Positions 1 to 6,964 of a stretch of DNA of 8,109 bases are shown here, piece by piece. Each line of letters starts with the position of its first letter. Within the stretch, counting starts at the first letter, position 1. The stretch comes from Promethearchaeia archaeon (GTDB lineage: Archaea; Asgardarchaeota; Lokiarchaeia; Sigyniarchaeales; SOKP01): positions 1 through 8,109 of the forward strand of contig JAHQWS010000084.1 in assembly GCA_029856295.1 (NCBI GenBank). The letters are read 5' to 3'. A program made the position numbers and the translations under genes. The notes below the pieces were generated by a model. The model was not told where the DNA came from. It was given only the letters and a program-made list of their open reading frames with translations, and searched no databases.

Positions 1-1
1 A

Positions 2-1030
2 TTTGGAAAACCGATAGAGAACCTCGATGATTTACCAAAACTGGATTTATCTATATTAAATGATTATATTAAATCTTATGATTCATTATCCATTTGTTTA
101 TCCCGGGGTTGTCCTTTTAATTGCTCATTCTGCATGGAAGAAAGCATGGCTAGCCTTTCTAAGAAAGTCAAGCGAGGAAGAGCCTATTCTCCTAAAAGGG
201 CAATTGAGGAATCTGCACGAATGATAGATTATGCAGGAGATTTTGGTATTGACCGCGTGGGCTATGTGGATCCGACATTTTCAGGCGGGAATAAAAAATG
301 GTTAGAAGAATTCATTGATCTTTGGAATTTTGATTCAAGAGTATCTGCTGTTTGGATAGAATCACGATTCGATATATTAAGTGATAAAATGATTGAGAAA
401 TTACAAAAGAAGAACTTCTTTATTTGGTACGGTTTAGAAAGCTGTTCCAAAGAGATGCTTAAAATAATGAATAAACATATAAATCCGAGTACATATATAA
501 AAAAATACAATGAAATTCTTGAAAAACACATAGAATTAGAATATTTAGCGATGAACAATGTTATTTTTGGGCATCCCGGGGAAACCAGAACATCTTTAGA
601 AGAATCTTTTAATGGTTTAAGGAAAATTAAGAATAAGGACTACAAAGACGTTATTCAGTTTTCTCTTCGCTATTATCACCATTTCCCAGGCTCTCATGTG
701 TATAACAATATAATTCATTATAGAAAGAATTATGGCACAAACGTGTGTTTTCCCTTTTGGTGGAAAGACGAAAATCTTTTACAATTTGGACCTTATATGA
801 ATCGTCCTAGTTCGGATCTGAGTCTAAGCGAATTGATTAAAGTTTTTACAAAGAATTATGAAGATCTGGCTAATATCTCAATTGATAATCTAAAATCACA
901 TAAATTAGATAATAAGTTAGGAAGAGTTTTTATGAAAAAAAGGGAAATTAAATCTTTTAGAGAGCTGGGAGAGGATTTGCTAAAATTTATTAAGCAAAAT
1001 AAAAAAAAGGATTGTAAATTATGCGATTAA
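2..1030 (+). CDS. Radical SAM enzyme, probably B12-binding type, 5'-truncated by the window edge
   Basis: The reading frame is open from base 2 and runs 342 codons to TAA at 1028-1030, so the gene enters from the left and its start is outside. An internal ATG at 134 is not the start, because the cluster motif lies before it. The [4Fe-4S]/SAM motif CX3CX2C is at visible residues C37, C41 and C44 (bases 110-133), in the context SRGCPFNCSFC. It is preceded by a P-I-E-N-L-D-D-L-P linker, typical of the junction after a cobalamin-binding domain. Further radical SAM barrel features follow: a D-P-T-F strand, W-I-E-S-R, Y-G-L-E-S-C and G-H-P-G-E-T. Family knowledge: such enzymes cleave SAM to a 5'-deoxyadenosyl radical, and B12-dependent members often methylate unreactive carbons. 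The substrate cannot be read from the sequence. The protein ends with a short K/C-rich tail. The stop overlaps the argH stop on the opposite strand. The B12 domain itself is inferred, not seen. Confidence 0.9.
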   Translation, partial: FGKPIENLDDLPKLDLSILNDYIKSYDSLSICLSRGCPFNCSFCMEESMASLSKKVKRGRAYSPKRAIEESARMIDYAGDFGIDRVGYVDPTFSGGNKKWLEEFIDLWNFDSRVSAVWIESRFDILSDKMIEKLQKKNFFIWYGLESCSKEMLKIMNKHINPSTYIKKYNEILEKHIELEYLAMNNVIFGHPGETRTSLEESFNGLRKIKNKDYKDVIQFSLRYYHHFPGSHVYNNIIHYRKNYGTNVCFPFWWKDENLLQFGPYMNRPSSDLSLSELIKVFTKNYEDLANISIDNLKSHKLDNKLGRVFMKKREIKSFRELGEDLLKFIKQNKKKDCKLCD

Positions 1031-2503
1031 TCTCTTAATTATATCTTCCCTATGTTTTGTAGCATTCTTAATAGTTTCGACTCTTTTTAGATATTTGATT
1101 TTAATTGCCTCTTTTTGTTTATCAAGTGCTTTAATGGCGTTTTTAACTTCACTTTTTGACGGGGAACCTTGACTTATGCGTTTCTGTAAACATAATTCTA
1201 AATCTTGTAGGGTTTCTATGAAATCAGAAGGTAATTCTATCTTATGCTTATAAATTTCCAGTATTAAAGTTTCAATTTTTTCCTTATTCATTATATCTTT
1301 CGGATTACTTGATTGCTTAACTAAATTTGCCACAATTTTATGAGAAATACGAAAAGGGATGTTGAACATCTGCACTAGATACTCCGCTAAATCCAATGCT
1401 AATATATAGCTTTGATTTATAGTTTTAATCATATTTTTTTCATTTACTTTAATTGTTTTGAAGATTATGTTAAAAATTTCTATAATTGAAAATAATGTAT
1501 CAAATGAATTTGTTAATAAGGGTTTTAGTTCTTGAAAATCTTTGAAATATCCGGAGGGGACGGCTTTAATCATCATTGAAGCGGAAAAAAGATTAGAAAT
1601 AACCTTAGAAGATTTACTTCTGATTAATTCGATGGTATCAGGATTTTTTTTTTGAGGCATAACACTAGAAACTGAACAATATTGGTCATCCAGTTCTATA
1701 AATTGAAATTCCTTAGTAGACCAGATTAATAAATCTTCGGCGATTCTCGAAAATTGGATTGAGATTAAAGCCGTACACATTAATACCTCATAAATATAAT
1801 CTCTGGAGCTAATAGCATCAATAGAATTTTCAAATATGCCATCGAAACCTAATAGTTCAGTAGTTCTCATTCTATTTATATTTATACTTGTTCCCCCTAT
1901 AGCACAAGCACCTAGAGGGTTTTTATTAATTCTATTGTAAATCTCCTCGATTCTTTCCAGGGATCTAATGATTTGAGCAATGTAATTATTTATATAGTGG
2001 GCAAATACTCCTAATTGACCTCTCTGAAAGTGTGTGTAAAGCGGCATATAAGAATTAATCGTTTTTTGTGAAAGGTCTAATAAAACATCAATTAAATCAA
2101 TGAGCATTTCAGATAGTTTGTTTAATTCATTTCTAATTTTTAACCTTATATCAACAGAAACCTGGTCGTTTCTCGATCTGCCTGTATGAAGTTTTCCCCC
2201 AATTTCGATCCCAATTTCATCTATTACACATTTTTCAATGAATGGATGAATATCTTCAAAATTCTTATCTATTTTTATTTGACCATTTAGGAACTTTTTT
2301 CTAATACTTTCAAGGGACGATAGTATTTTTTTTATTTCATTTTTACTGAGAATTTTCTGTTCATAGAGCATAAGATTATGCGCTTCAGTCCCAATAATAT
2401 CTTCTTCAGCAATCCATAAATCATCTTCTATTGAGGATATAAAATTTAATACTTTCTCATTTAACGGTGCTTCTAATCTGTCCCTATATATGTCCTTTTT
2501 CAT
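1019..2503 (-). CDS. argH: Argininosuccinate lyase
   Basis: Cytosolic enzyme of the fumarase/aspartase superfamily. It splits argininosuccinate into arginine and fumarate, the last step of arginine synthesis. The 494-residue length is slightly above the usual 450-480. Visible family motifs in order: HTGRSRNDQ (residues 106-114), the YTH segment with the catalytic-type His (156-158), NPLGACAIGGT (195-205), DAISSRDY (229-236), the mobile catalytic loop SSVMPQKKNP (279-288, catalytic-type Ser 280), and a YFKDFQELK substrate/tetramer segment (319-327). The loop has Val-Ser-Ser where many relatives have Gly-Ser-Ser, a mild change. The protein is largely helical, as expected of a homotetramer with composite active sites. 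ATG at 2501-2503 is the first Met. The upstream purine patch AAGAGA is only a weak ribosome binding site. No argG is in the window. The gene diverges from the HerA-like gene and overlaps the radical SAM gene by 12 bases at the 3' ends. Confidence 0.95.
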   Translation of the reverse strand: MKKDIYRDRLEAPLNEKVLNFISSIEDDLWIAEEDIIGTEAHNLMLYEQKILSKNEIKKILSSLESIRKKFLNGQIKIDKNFEDIHPFIEKCVIDEIGIEIGGKLHTGRSRNDQVSVDIRLKIRNELNKLSEMLIDLIDVLLDLSQKTINSYMPLYTHFQRGQLGVFAHYINNYIAQIIRSLERIEEIYNRINKNPLGACAIGGTSININRMRTTELLGFDGIFENSIDAISSRDYIYEVLMCTALISIQFSRIAEDLLIWSTKEFQFIELDDQYCSVSSVMPQKKNPDTIELIRSKSSKVISNLFSASMMIKAVPSGYFKDFQELKPLLTNSFDTLFSIIEIFNIIFKTIKVNEKNMIKTINQSYILALDLAEYLVQMFNIPFRISHKIVANLVKQSSNPKDIMNKEKIETLILEIYKHKIELPSDFIETLQDLELCLQKRISQGSPSKSEVKNAIKALDKQKEAIKIKYLKRVETIKNATKHREDIIKRLIA

Positions 2504-2525
2504 GTTAAATCTCTTAAATTTAGTG

Positions 2526-2544
2526 AACTTTTTAATATTTTAAA
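2526..2544. promoter_or_regulatory. Candidate shared divergent promoter (AT-rich TATA-like element)
   Basis: The gap between the divergent argH and HerA-like genes is only 56 bases. Its centre holds a near-symmetrical run, TTTTTAATATTTTAAA, that can be read as a TATA-like box on either strand. From each side it lies about 20-30 bases from the start codon, so transcripts in both directions would be leaderless or nearly so. No clear BRE is visible. This is inference from base composition and spacing only. Confidence 0.35.
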
Positions 2545-2559
2545 TTGAATAAGGTTTCA

Positions 2560-4962
2560 ATGAATAATACTTTTAACAGTTTCATATCCTTTTTAATGTT
2601 TTTAATTTTGAGTATAAGTTGTTCTATACTTAATATTATTTTTTATATATATAAGAAAAAGGGCTATTCTTTACATAACTTAAGGAAGATTATATTTGTC
2701 AATTTTATTGCCTCAACAATTTTTCTTGTCATTGGATTACCTTTTTTTATATTAAATAATGGAGATGAAATTACAGAATCTTTCGACGTTTTTCTTTTGC
2801 CTATTATTTTATTTAATTTATCAATGTTTCTTTTCGTCTTTTCAATTATCATATTTTTATTGCCACACCTAGATGAGGAGCTTAATAGAATCAATCTAGA
2901 AATTCCTCCTTATCATAATGCAAACAGAGGATCAATTAAAATTGGAAAGATAATGAAAGGAAAGCATAAAAAATATAATTTCTATTTATCAATTAAGGAT
3001 CTTGAGAAACATGTGTTTATCTGTGGAGCAACTGGAACTGGAAAGAGTAATTTTCTCCAAAATTTTTTGATTAATTTTACGCAAAATTACAACATTCCAT
3101 TTTTTTTAGTTGAATTTAAAGGAGAATACCATTTTTTACAAAAGAAAATAAAAGATCTTTTAATATTATGGCCCGGTGAGAACTTTTCAATTAATATCTT
3201 TAATCCGGAAAATTCAAATCCCCTGATCCATGCTGAAAGAATTTTTGATATTTTAAAAAGCGGACAATTTCTCGATGATAACGCAGAATTTTCTCCGCAA
3301 ATGCAGAAAGTTTTGGTTGAAATTTTAGCCAAAGTGTGTAATGATAAAAAACTTCAAAGTTGGAAAGGTTTTGAATATTATTGTAAAAAATATCTTGAAG
3401 AAAACTTAAATAATATCCCAATGTTAAAGCAAACTTTAATTAGTATTAAGAACAGGATTAGAAGATTTTCGGAGGGTCCCTTAAAGGCATTATTCGAAAA
3501 AAATAATGAGTATAAAGTTAAAGCCCTCTTTAAAAGAAATGTGGTTTTAGATTTAAGTTCTATTATTCGACTGGGAGGCGAAAAAGAAGATGCCTTATTT
3601 TTCTTAAACATGATTTTTAAATATTTATGGGATAAAAATCTTACCAAGGGTGCTTTCAAATATAAAGGAATTAAACATATTACAGTAGTAGAGGATGCTC
3701 AATATTTTGCCCCACAAGATTTGGTTAAGAAGAATAAGCTGACAACATATCTAGAAGATATTGCATTATTACAAAGGGGTACAGGAGAATGTTTAATTGC
3801 TCTCGCTACTCGCCCAGATATCAGTAGAGACATCTTGGCCAACGCAGGAGTGTTATTAACCCTAAAAAATCATATTGAAAAAGATCTGATGTGTGAATTA
3901 CTAAACCTAGATTTGGAAAAAAAAAATTATTTATCGATTTTAGAAGAAGGTCAAGGGATCATTCGAATAAATTCCATAAAAGAACCTTTTTTATTGTGGG
4001 TACCCTATATTGAACGTGAGTCCCTTAATTTTTCAGAAATAAAGAGTAAAAATGAATTAATTTTAAGAAATAGAGAACCAACAGAAGTTTTTATCAATAA
4101 AGACGAAAAAAAGAAAATTTTCGTTAGAGTTATACCACTTGTAAAATATATATTGACTTTTTGTAAGAAAATAGGATATGAATTAAGAATAAAAATAAAA
4201 AAAGTGTTCGACCAAAATTTTCCGAGGTCTTTAAAGAAAAAAAAGAAAGCTTTAAATAATGATTTTCATAATAGAGACCAAATTTTAGAAAATAAAAGTG
4301 ATGCTAAAATTTCGCAAATAAACCAAGACAATAAGAAAAAAGAGATCTTGCCATACTCAATAATTGAGGAAACACAAGGAGATAATTTAAATAATTTCAA
4401 TCGAACAATTTTAAACTATAAGGATCTCCTAATGAAATATATTAAAATTACAAATTTATATAAAACGGAGGCTTATGATGAAATGATTATTAACAGCATT
4501 GAATTCATTAATCTTATATTAGATAAAATATCTCAGCAAATTAATATTAATTATATAGATTTAAATGACTTTTTAGAAAGGATAACAAAAATGAAACTTG
4601 AAAATAAATTTATTCTTTACAATGAAATAGAGTTATTAGCAACCCTTCTACATAAGAATACGGAAGCAAATAATCAATTTAAACCAGGTATATCATCTTC
4701 AATTTTGTCAATCATTAAAAAAATTATGGAAAAAATAAAGGTTCACTGTAAAAAGAATAAAGATAATAACTTTTCAAATGCCTATGATGAATTTAAAACA
4801 AATTCAATAAAAACAAAGAGCCCTCATTCTACTCTTAAAGTCTTAGAAAATAATCCCAATGGATATGAGTTAAGCTTGAATGCTTTAACAGAATTTGATG
4901 ATTTTTGTAAATTAGAATATTATATCGACGAGTTGTTTAAATTACAAAAAGAAAACAAATAA
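2560..4962 (+). CDS. Membrane-anchored HerA/VirD4-like P-loop ATPase
   Basis: An 800-residue protein with three hydrophobic segments (about residues 6-31, 45-66 and 76-102) followed by a cytoplasmic motor domain. Walker A is GATGTGKS (156-163). The next strand is FFLVEFKGEY, a HerA/FtsK-type second-strand motif (about 181-190). The Walker B-like strand ITVVEDAQYFAP lies near 374-385. It is followed by ATRPDISRDILANAG (about 416-430), matching the conserved sensor region of HerA/VirD4-type ATPases. After about residue 500 comes a lysine/asparagine-rich linker with a K-K-K-K-K run, then a helical C-terminal region of about 180 residues that I do not recognise. Family knowledge: these hexameric ATPases move DNA or protein substrates; anchored forms act as coupling or pumping proteins. 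The substrate here is unknown. ATG at 2560 is preferred over an in-frame TTG at 2545, because AAGG lies five bases upstream of the ATG. No conjugation or NurA partner gene is visible nearby. Confidence 0.85.
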   Translation: MNNTFNSFISFLMFLILSISCSILNIIFYIYKKKGYSLHNLRKIIFVNFIASTIFLVIGLPFFILNNGDEITESFDVFLLPIILFNLSMFLFVFSIIIFLLPHLDEELNRINLEIPPYHNANRGSIKIGKIMKGKHKKYNFYLSIKDLEKHVFICGATGTGKSNFLQNFLINFTQNYNIPFFLVEFKGEYHFLQKKIKDLLILWPGENFSINIFNPENSNPLIHAERIFDILKSGQFLDDNAEFSPQMQKVLVEILAKVCNDKKLQSWKGFEYYCKKYLEENLNNIPMLKQTLISIKNRIRRFSEGPLKALFEKNNEYKVKALFKRNVVLDLSSIIRLGGEKEDALFFLNMIFKYLWDKNLTKGAFKYKGIKHITVVEDAQYFAPQDLVKKNKLTTYLEDIALLQRGTGECLIALATRPDISRDILANAGVLLTLKNHIEKDLMCELLNLDLEKKNYLSILEEGQGIIRINSIKEPFLLWVPYIERESLNFSEIKSKNELILRNREPTEVFINKDEKKKIFVRVIPLVKYILTFCKKIGYELRIKIKKVFDQNFPRSLKKKKKALNNDFHNRDQILENKSDAKISQINQDNKKKEILPYSIIEETQGDNLNNFNRTILNYKDLLMKYIKITNLYKTEAYDEMIINSIEFINLILDKISQQININYIDLNDFLERITKMKLENKFILYNEIELLATLLHKNTEANNQFKPGISSSILSIIKKIMEKIKVHCKKNKDNNFSNAYDEFKTNSIKTKSPHSTLKVLENNPNGYELSLNALTEFDDFCKLEYYIDELFKLQKENK

Positions 4963-4981
4963 ATTATAAGATGTTAATTTC

Positions 4982-4990
4982 TTATATATT
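4982..4990 (+). promoter_or_regulatory. Candidate TATA box of the TGS GTPase gene
   Basis: TTATATATT lies in the 79-base gap after the HerA-like gene, about 52 bases before the GTPase ATG. Transcription starting about 25 bases downstream would give a leader of roughly 25-30 nt. No Shine-Dalgarno sequence precedes the ATG. Based on composition and spacing only. Confidence 0.4.
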
Positions 4991-5041
4991 GACAGTTCAA
5001 TTAAATTGATATTCTCAAATAAAACATTATTTAGTATACAT

Positions 5042-6285
5042 ATGACTAGCATAATTGTAGGAATTGTCGGAAAGCCAAGTTCAGATAAGATTTCGGTATC
5101 TGGAGGTTAGGTTCGGGCAAATCAACATTTTTAAATGCTGCTTGCTTAACAGATGTAAAAGTTAGTGAGTTGCCTTTTACAACTATAGATGCAAATAAAG
5201 GTGTGGCTTATGCTAAAGTAAATTGCGTTTGTAGAGACTTAGATGTGAAAGACAATCCGAAAAACTCAATTTGTATTGATGGAAGTCGATTTATTCCATT
5301 AAATCTTTTAGACGTCGCAGGTTTAGTTCCTGATGCTCATAAAGGAAAAGGTTTGGGGAATAAATTTTTAAATGACCTTAGCAGAGCGGATGTGTTATTA
5401 CATGTGGTTGATATGACGGGAGCTCTTGATAAATCAGGCAATCGAGTAGCGGAGGGCGAAAATGATCCGTTTGAAGATATTTTATTTTTAGAAGACGAAA
5501 TAAATTATTGGGTTAAGGGTATTCTTGAGAGAGAGGATTGGGATAAGTTTACCAGATCTTCACAAGACAAAAAAAAAATGATTGTGGATTTGCATAAAAG
5601 ACTTTCCGGATTAAAAATAAGTCAACAGCATGTGGTAACTGCCTTAAAAGATTCTTCTTTAGACGATAAGCTACCTTCACAATGGACAGAGGATGAAATG
5701 CTCAAATTTTCAAAAACCATAAGAGAAATTTCAAAACCTATTTTAATTATAGCAAATAAAATTGATAAAGAGATAAGCATTACAAATTTAGATGGGCTAA
5801 AGGCGAAATATAAGGGACCAATAATACCGTGCAGCGCACTGGCGGAATATGTTTTAAGAAAATTCAATGAGGACAAGATAATAAATTATCTTCCTGGATC
5901 CTCTGATTTCGAAATTATTGATAACAACAAGTTGAAAACTAATGAATTGGAAACATTAAACAGAATAAAACAAGAGATATTAGATAAATTTGATGAAACA
6001 GGAGTTCAAAAAACATTAAATTATGCAACCTTTAACATTTCAGACCTGATTGCGGTATATCCCGTTTCAGATATTACTCACTATTCTGATAAAGATAATA
6101 ATGTCTTACCTGATGTATTCCTAGTGAAAAAAGGCACCTTGTTAAGAGATTTTGTAAGAGATAAAATTCATAGCGATTTAGCTAAGCATTTCATCCATGG
6201 AATTGATGCGAGAACCAAAAAGAGGCTTGGAGAAAATTATGAATTACAAAATAATGACATTATAAAAATAGTATCTGCGATTTGA
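5042..6285 (+). CDS. Archaeal OBG/YchF-related TGS-domain GTPase, interrupted by a 32-nt BHB intron
   Basis: Coding sequence is join(5042..5078, 5111..6285): 1212 nt, 403 residues, in the usual range for archaeal members. Exon 1 encodes the start and MTSIIVGIVGKP; exon 2 supplies the rest. The spliced P-loop is GKPSSGKST (residues 10-18). Further motifs: FTT in switch I, DVAG (G3, 80-83) followed by LVPDAHKGKGLG, NKID (G4, 228-231), PCSA (G5, about 252-255), and a C-terminal TGS domain from about 315 ending in IIKIVSAI. The intact NKxD predicts guanine specificity, unlike the NxxE of bacterial YchF/OLA1, so I give no gene symbol. Family knowledge: these are cytosolic, ribosome- or translation-associated GTPases. 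Without splicing, the ATG frame stops at TAG 5108-5110. The downstream frame is closed at TAA 5086-5088 and has no ATG, GTG or TTG before the P-loop. A start at TTG 5170 would lose G1, so it is a false start. A pseudogene or assembly error is possible but does not explain the BHB fit. Confidence 0.9.
5079..5110 (+). other. Candidate pre-mRNA BHB intron (32 nt, phase 1)
   Basis: Removal joins A5078 to G5111 and rebuilds codon 13 (AGT) and the P-loop. The RNA folds around both junctions as a canonical bulge-helix-bulge. Outer helix: 5070-5072 with 5112-5114, then after one G/G mismatch 5064-5068 with 5116-5120. Bulge 1: AAG 5077-5079, cut after 5078. Central 4-bp helix: AGCC 5073-5076 with GGTT 5105-5108 (one G-U). 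Bulge 2: AGG 5109-5111, cut after 5110. Inner helix: 8 bp, 5080-5087 with 5097-5104 (one G-U), loop of 9 nt. Both cuts fall after the second base of a 3-nt bulge, as the archaeal splicing endonuclease requires. GTTC is repeated at 5079 and 5111, so other cut positions give the same product, but only this one fits the BHB. Known precedent: archaeal cbf5 pre-mRNA. Confidence 0.85.
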
Positions 6286-6312
6286 ATAGAATCAACAATT
6301 TTAGCTAATATT

Positions 6313-6486
6313 TTATTCTTGTCTTGATGTTAGCAGAACATAAACTAAGATTAATATCAATAAGATTATTCCTAAAAAAATTAGAAAGAAATTAAAGATC
6401 TCTTCATCCTCAAATTCCCAATCTATTTCATATGCTTCTTGAAATATGTAGAGAATTGTAAATAAAATATTGTTTAGATGTTTCAT
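6313..6486 (-). CDS. Small single-pass membrane protein, unknown function
   Basis: A 57-residue reading frame starting MKHLNNILFT and ending LLTSRQE. The first half is amphipathic, with an acidic stretch around residues 19-29 (E-I-D-W-E-F-E-D-E-E). Residues 31-52 form one strong hydrophobic helix (FNFFLIFLGIILLILILVYV). Five polar residues follow it, so the topology resembles a tail-anchored protein. It is the only sensible frame in this stretch. It lies convergent to the GTPase gene with 27 bases between the stops, and downstream of tRNA-Ala on the same strand. No clear ribosome binding site precedes the ATG. I recognise no family. A chance open frame in AT-rich DNA remains possible, although the acidic-then-hydrophobic pattern argues for a real protein. 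Confidence 0.55.
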   Translation of the reverse strand: MKHLNNILFTILYIFQEAYEIDWEFEDEEIFNFFLIFLGIILLILILVYVLLTSRQE

Positions 6487-6659
6487 ATTAATTAAGATTT
6501 AAGAATTGATAATTAAAAAAATTTCTCATATTCCATGGTAAATCAACTTAAAATTACTTTTTTAAGAAAGTCTCATTCAGTTCCATATAAAACCAATGAA
6601 TACAAGCTAAAAATAGAACTCTATTAAAACATTGAACGAATAAAGAGGGTATTTAAATA
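6487..6659. other. AT-rich intergenic spacer
   Basis: This 173-base stretch lies between the small membrane protein gene and the 3' end of tRNA-Ala. On the minus strand it would hold the tRNA trailer and the promoter of the small protein. A run of five T on the minus strand (about 6611-6615) could end the tRNA transcript, but the signal is weak. I see no further gene or conserved RNA motif. Confidence 0.4.
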
Positions 6660-6760
6660 TGGACCTGACGGGACTTGAACCCGTGACCTCTTGAGTGCAA
6701 TTCTTGCTTATTCATGTATATGAATAACTGTCAAGCGATCTTCCGCTGATCTACAGGCCC
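6660..6760 (-). tRNA. tRNA-Ala(UGC) with a 29-nt intron
   Basis: Acceptor strands GGGCCTG and CAGGTCC pair with a G3-U70 wobble, the alanine identity element, and are followed by A73. D-arm GATC/GATC encloses AGCGGAA. The anticodon stem is CTTGA/TCAAG with spliced loop CTTGCAC, giving anticodon UGC. The variable region is AGGTC, and the T-arm is ACGGG/CCCGT around TTCAAGT. Exons are 6760-6730 (31 nt) and 6700-6660 (41 nt), a 72-nt mature tRNA. CCA is not encoded. The gene is transcribed in the same direction as the 16S rRNA about 1 kb upstream but is separated from it by a pseudogene. Confidence 0.95.
6701..6729 (-). other. tRNA-Ala intron between positions 32 and 33, relaxed BHB
   Basis: The intron lies at a non-canonical site (32/33, not 37/38). 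Exon bases 27-30 (CTTG, 6735-6732) pair with intron CAAG (6706-6703) as the central 4-bp helix. The two 3-nt bulges are A-C|A and A-A|T, with cuts after 6730 and 6701 (minus-strand direction). Beyond a G/G mismatch, TTATTCAT (6727-6720) pairs with ATGAATAA (6715-6708) in an 8-bp inner stem with an ATAC loop. The outer helix is only about two pairs, so this is a relaxed motif. The intron GCAAG copies the 3' strand of the anticodon stem, so precursor and mature folds exclude each other. Confidence 0.85.
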
Positions 6761-6781
6761 AGCGTATTATGTTTTTTTACA

Positions 6782-6790
6782 TTAATTAAA
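6782..6790 (-). promoter_or_regulatory. Candidate TATA box of tRNA-Ala
   Basis: On the minus strand TTTTAATTAA-like sequence lies about 22-30 bases upstream of the tRNA 5' end, the expected distance for an archaeal TATA box with a start at or just before the tRNA. The surroundings are all AT-rich, so the support is mostly spacing. Confidence 0.35.
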
Positions 6791-6964
6791 AATGTTTATT
6801 ATTAAAAATTTTTATTGTTATAATTTTTCTTATTACGAATATGAAGCCTCGCAGTGATCCTAAGGTTAGAGAAAGTGCGATATAAAATAGTTGCCTATTT
6901 ATTGGTTGAATTAAAATTAATTTTACATTTAAAAATTCTAATAATAAGTTAAAATCAAGATTAA

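Noticed and set aside
2664..3659. Several minus-strand frames of 73-93 codons inside the HerA-like gene, with similar ones at 262-558 and 5622-5876
   Set aside because: They are antisense shadows of well-supported genes with motif-bearing products.
5079..5110. Programmed ribosome bypassing over the 32 nt (T4 gene 60-like), since a hairpin, a stop and similar TCA/TCG codons are present
   Set aside because: The BHB geometry at both junctions explains the same bases more completely, and archaeal splicing enzymes for it are known. Bypassing stays only as a fallback if cDNA is unspliced.
5170..6285. GTPase gene starting at TTG 5170
   Set aside because: This start would remove the P-loop, which is encoded in the same frame just upstream, and it ignores the ATG plus beta-strand-1 sequence at 5042.
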